In this document: positions 5,447 to 5,851 of the stretch, piece by piece
Position numbering within the stretch: the first letter of the stretch is position 1
Layout of the letters: each line of letters begins with the position of its first letter
Source: Rhizobiaceae bacterium
GTDB taxonomy: Bacteria > Pseudomonadota > Alphaproteobacteria > Rhizobiales > Rhizobiaceae
Assembly: GCA_028865845.1 (NCBI GenBank)
Contig: JAGWJK010000324.1
Coordinates: forward strand, 1-5,851
Direction: 5' to 3'
Length of the DNA: 5,851 nucleotides
The notes under the pieces: model-generated
What the model saw: only the letters and a program-made list of their open reading frames with translations
The model's database searches: none
Told to the model about the DNA's origin: nothing
Program-made: the position numbers and the translations under genes

Positions 5447-5851
5447 TCAGATGCCCCAGATGCGGGGTTCCGCGCATTCCAAGCTGTTGCCGGCCGGATC
5501 GCGGAAGTAGATCGAGCGGCCGCCGTTCGGCCAGTGAAAATCGGCTTCGATGGCGATGCCGGCTGTAGTCAGCCTGTCCGCCATCGCCTGGATATCGTTG
5601 TCGGCAACCCGGAAGCAGGCATGGCCGTGGCCACTCGTGCCATGTGGCGGAACGGGCAGCGAGCCCGGCGACGGCGGCTTTATCGTCTCTGCCGGATTGA
5701 AGATCAACAGCACGCCCGGCCCGCAGCGATAGAAGACATGGCGGTTGCCGGCACGCGTGATCTTCTCAAGCCCGAGAATGTCGCCGTAAAAGGCTTCGGC
5801 AGCGTCGAGATCGTCAGCATAGAGCGCGGTTTCTAGGATGCCTTCGAGGAT
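5447..5851 (-). CDS. VOC-superfamily (glyoxalase/bleomycin-resistance fold) protein, N-terminus cut by window end
   Basis: The frame is open from the window edge to TGA at 5447-5449, giving 134 residues. Typical single-unit VOC proteins have about 130-140, so probably only the first few residues are missing. The two beta-alpha-beta-beta-beta modules are visible. Module one begins [20 protein letters not shown] and ends near VLLIFNP. Module two begins [11 protein letters not shown] and ends with [17 protein letters not shown], the family's typical last strand. Possible metal ligands are E7 in strand 1, H75 or H77, and E125 (numbered from the first visible residue). A proline-rich loop ([13 protein letters not shown]) joins the modules. 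Members include lactoylglutathione lyase, fosfomycin- or bleomycin-resistance proteins and dioxygenases; the substrate cannot be assigned. It is first in the visible part of the rdgB-hemW block. No start codon or ribosome binding site is visible; an internal GTG at 5713 is not the start because it would cut module one. Confidence 0.88.
   Translation of the reverse strand: MLEGILETALYADDLDAAEAFYGDILGLEKITRAGNRHVFYRCGPGVLLIFNPAETIKPPSPGSLPVPPHGTSGHGHACFRVADNDIQAMADRLTTAGIAIEADFHWPNGGRSIYFRDPAGNSLECAEPRIWGI

Noticed and set aside
4770..5510. Plus-strand open frame (246 codons) opposite rdgB
   Set aside because: It is a shadow of rdgB and of the gene boundaries; there is no ribosome binding site or recognisable domain.

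Overview
The window looks like a chromosomal segment from an alphaproteobacterium of the Rhizobiaceae type (Rhizobium, Agrobacterium or Sinorhizobium). The grounds are the GC-rich coding sequence with strong third-position G/C, the style of the DnaA C-terminus, and a minus-strand block of VOC protein, rdgB and hemW. From memory, that block lies between dnaA and the rph-hrcA-grpE heat-shock region in rhizobia. No database search was possible, so the species is not determined. The content is mostly housekeeping. No phage, transposon, CRISPR array, tRNA or rRNA was seen, and no gene appears broken.

Layout. Positions 1-306 encode the last 101 residues of DnaA (domain IV, DNA binding). A near-consensus DnaA box and a strong intrinsic terminator follow at once. 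A 188-bp gap (307-494) then leads to a plus-strand saccharopine-dehydrogenase-family oxidoreductase resembling lysine 6-dehydrogenase (495-1577). Convergent to it, 7 bp away, is a GcvA-type LysR regulator on the minus strand (1585-2481). That regulator is divergent from a plus-strand EamA/DMT-family exporter (2634-3581), and the two share a 152-bp intergenic region. The exporter's stop codon overlaps the stop codon of hemW (minus, 3578-4771). Upstream of hemW on the same strand are rdgB (4791-5435) and a VOC/glyoxalase-fold protein (5447 to beyond the window end). These three genes are 19 and 11 bp apart and look like one operon.

How the genes work together. DnaA initiates replication and ends its own transcription unit. 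The LysR protein probably controls the divergent exporter and perhaps itself. Their shared control region carries a perfect 12-bp inverted repeat near the two start codons and an imperfect 18-bp palindrome midway between them. This is the most interesting non-coding structure in the window. The VOC-rdgB-hemW block combines a small-molecule-modifying fold of unknown substrate, nucleotide-pool sanitation (RdgB) and haem trafficking (HemW). I see no convincing evidence of a wholly new system here.
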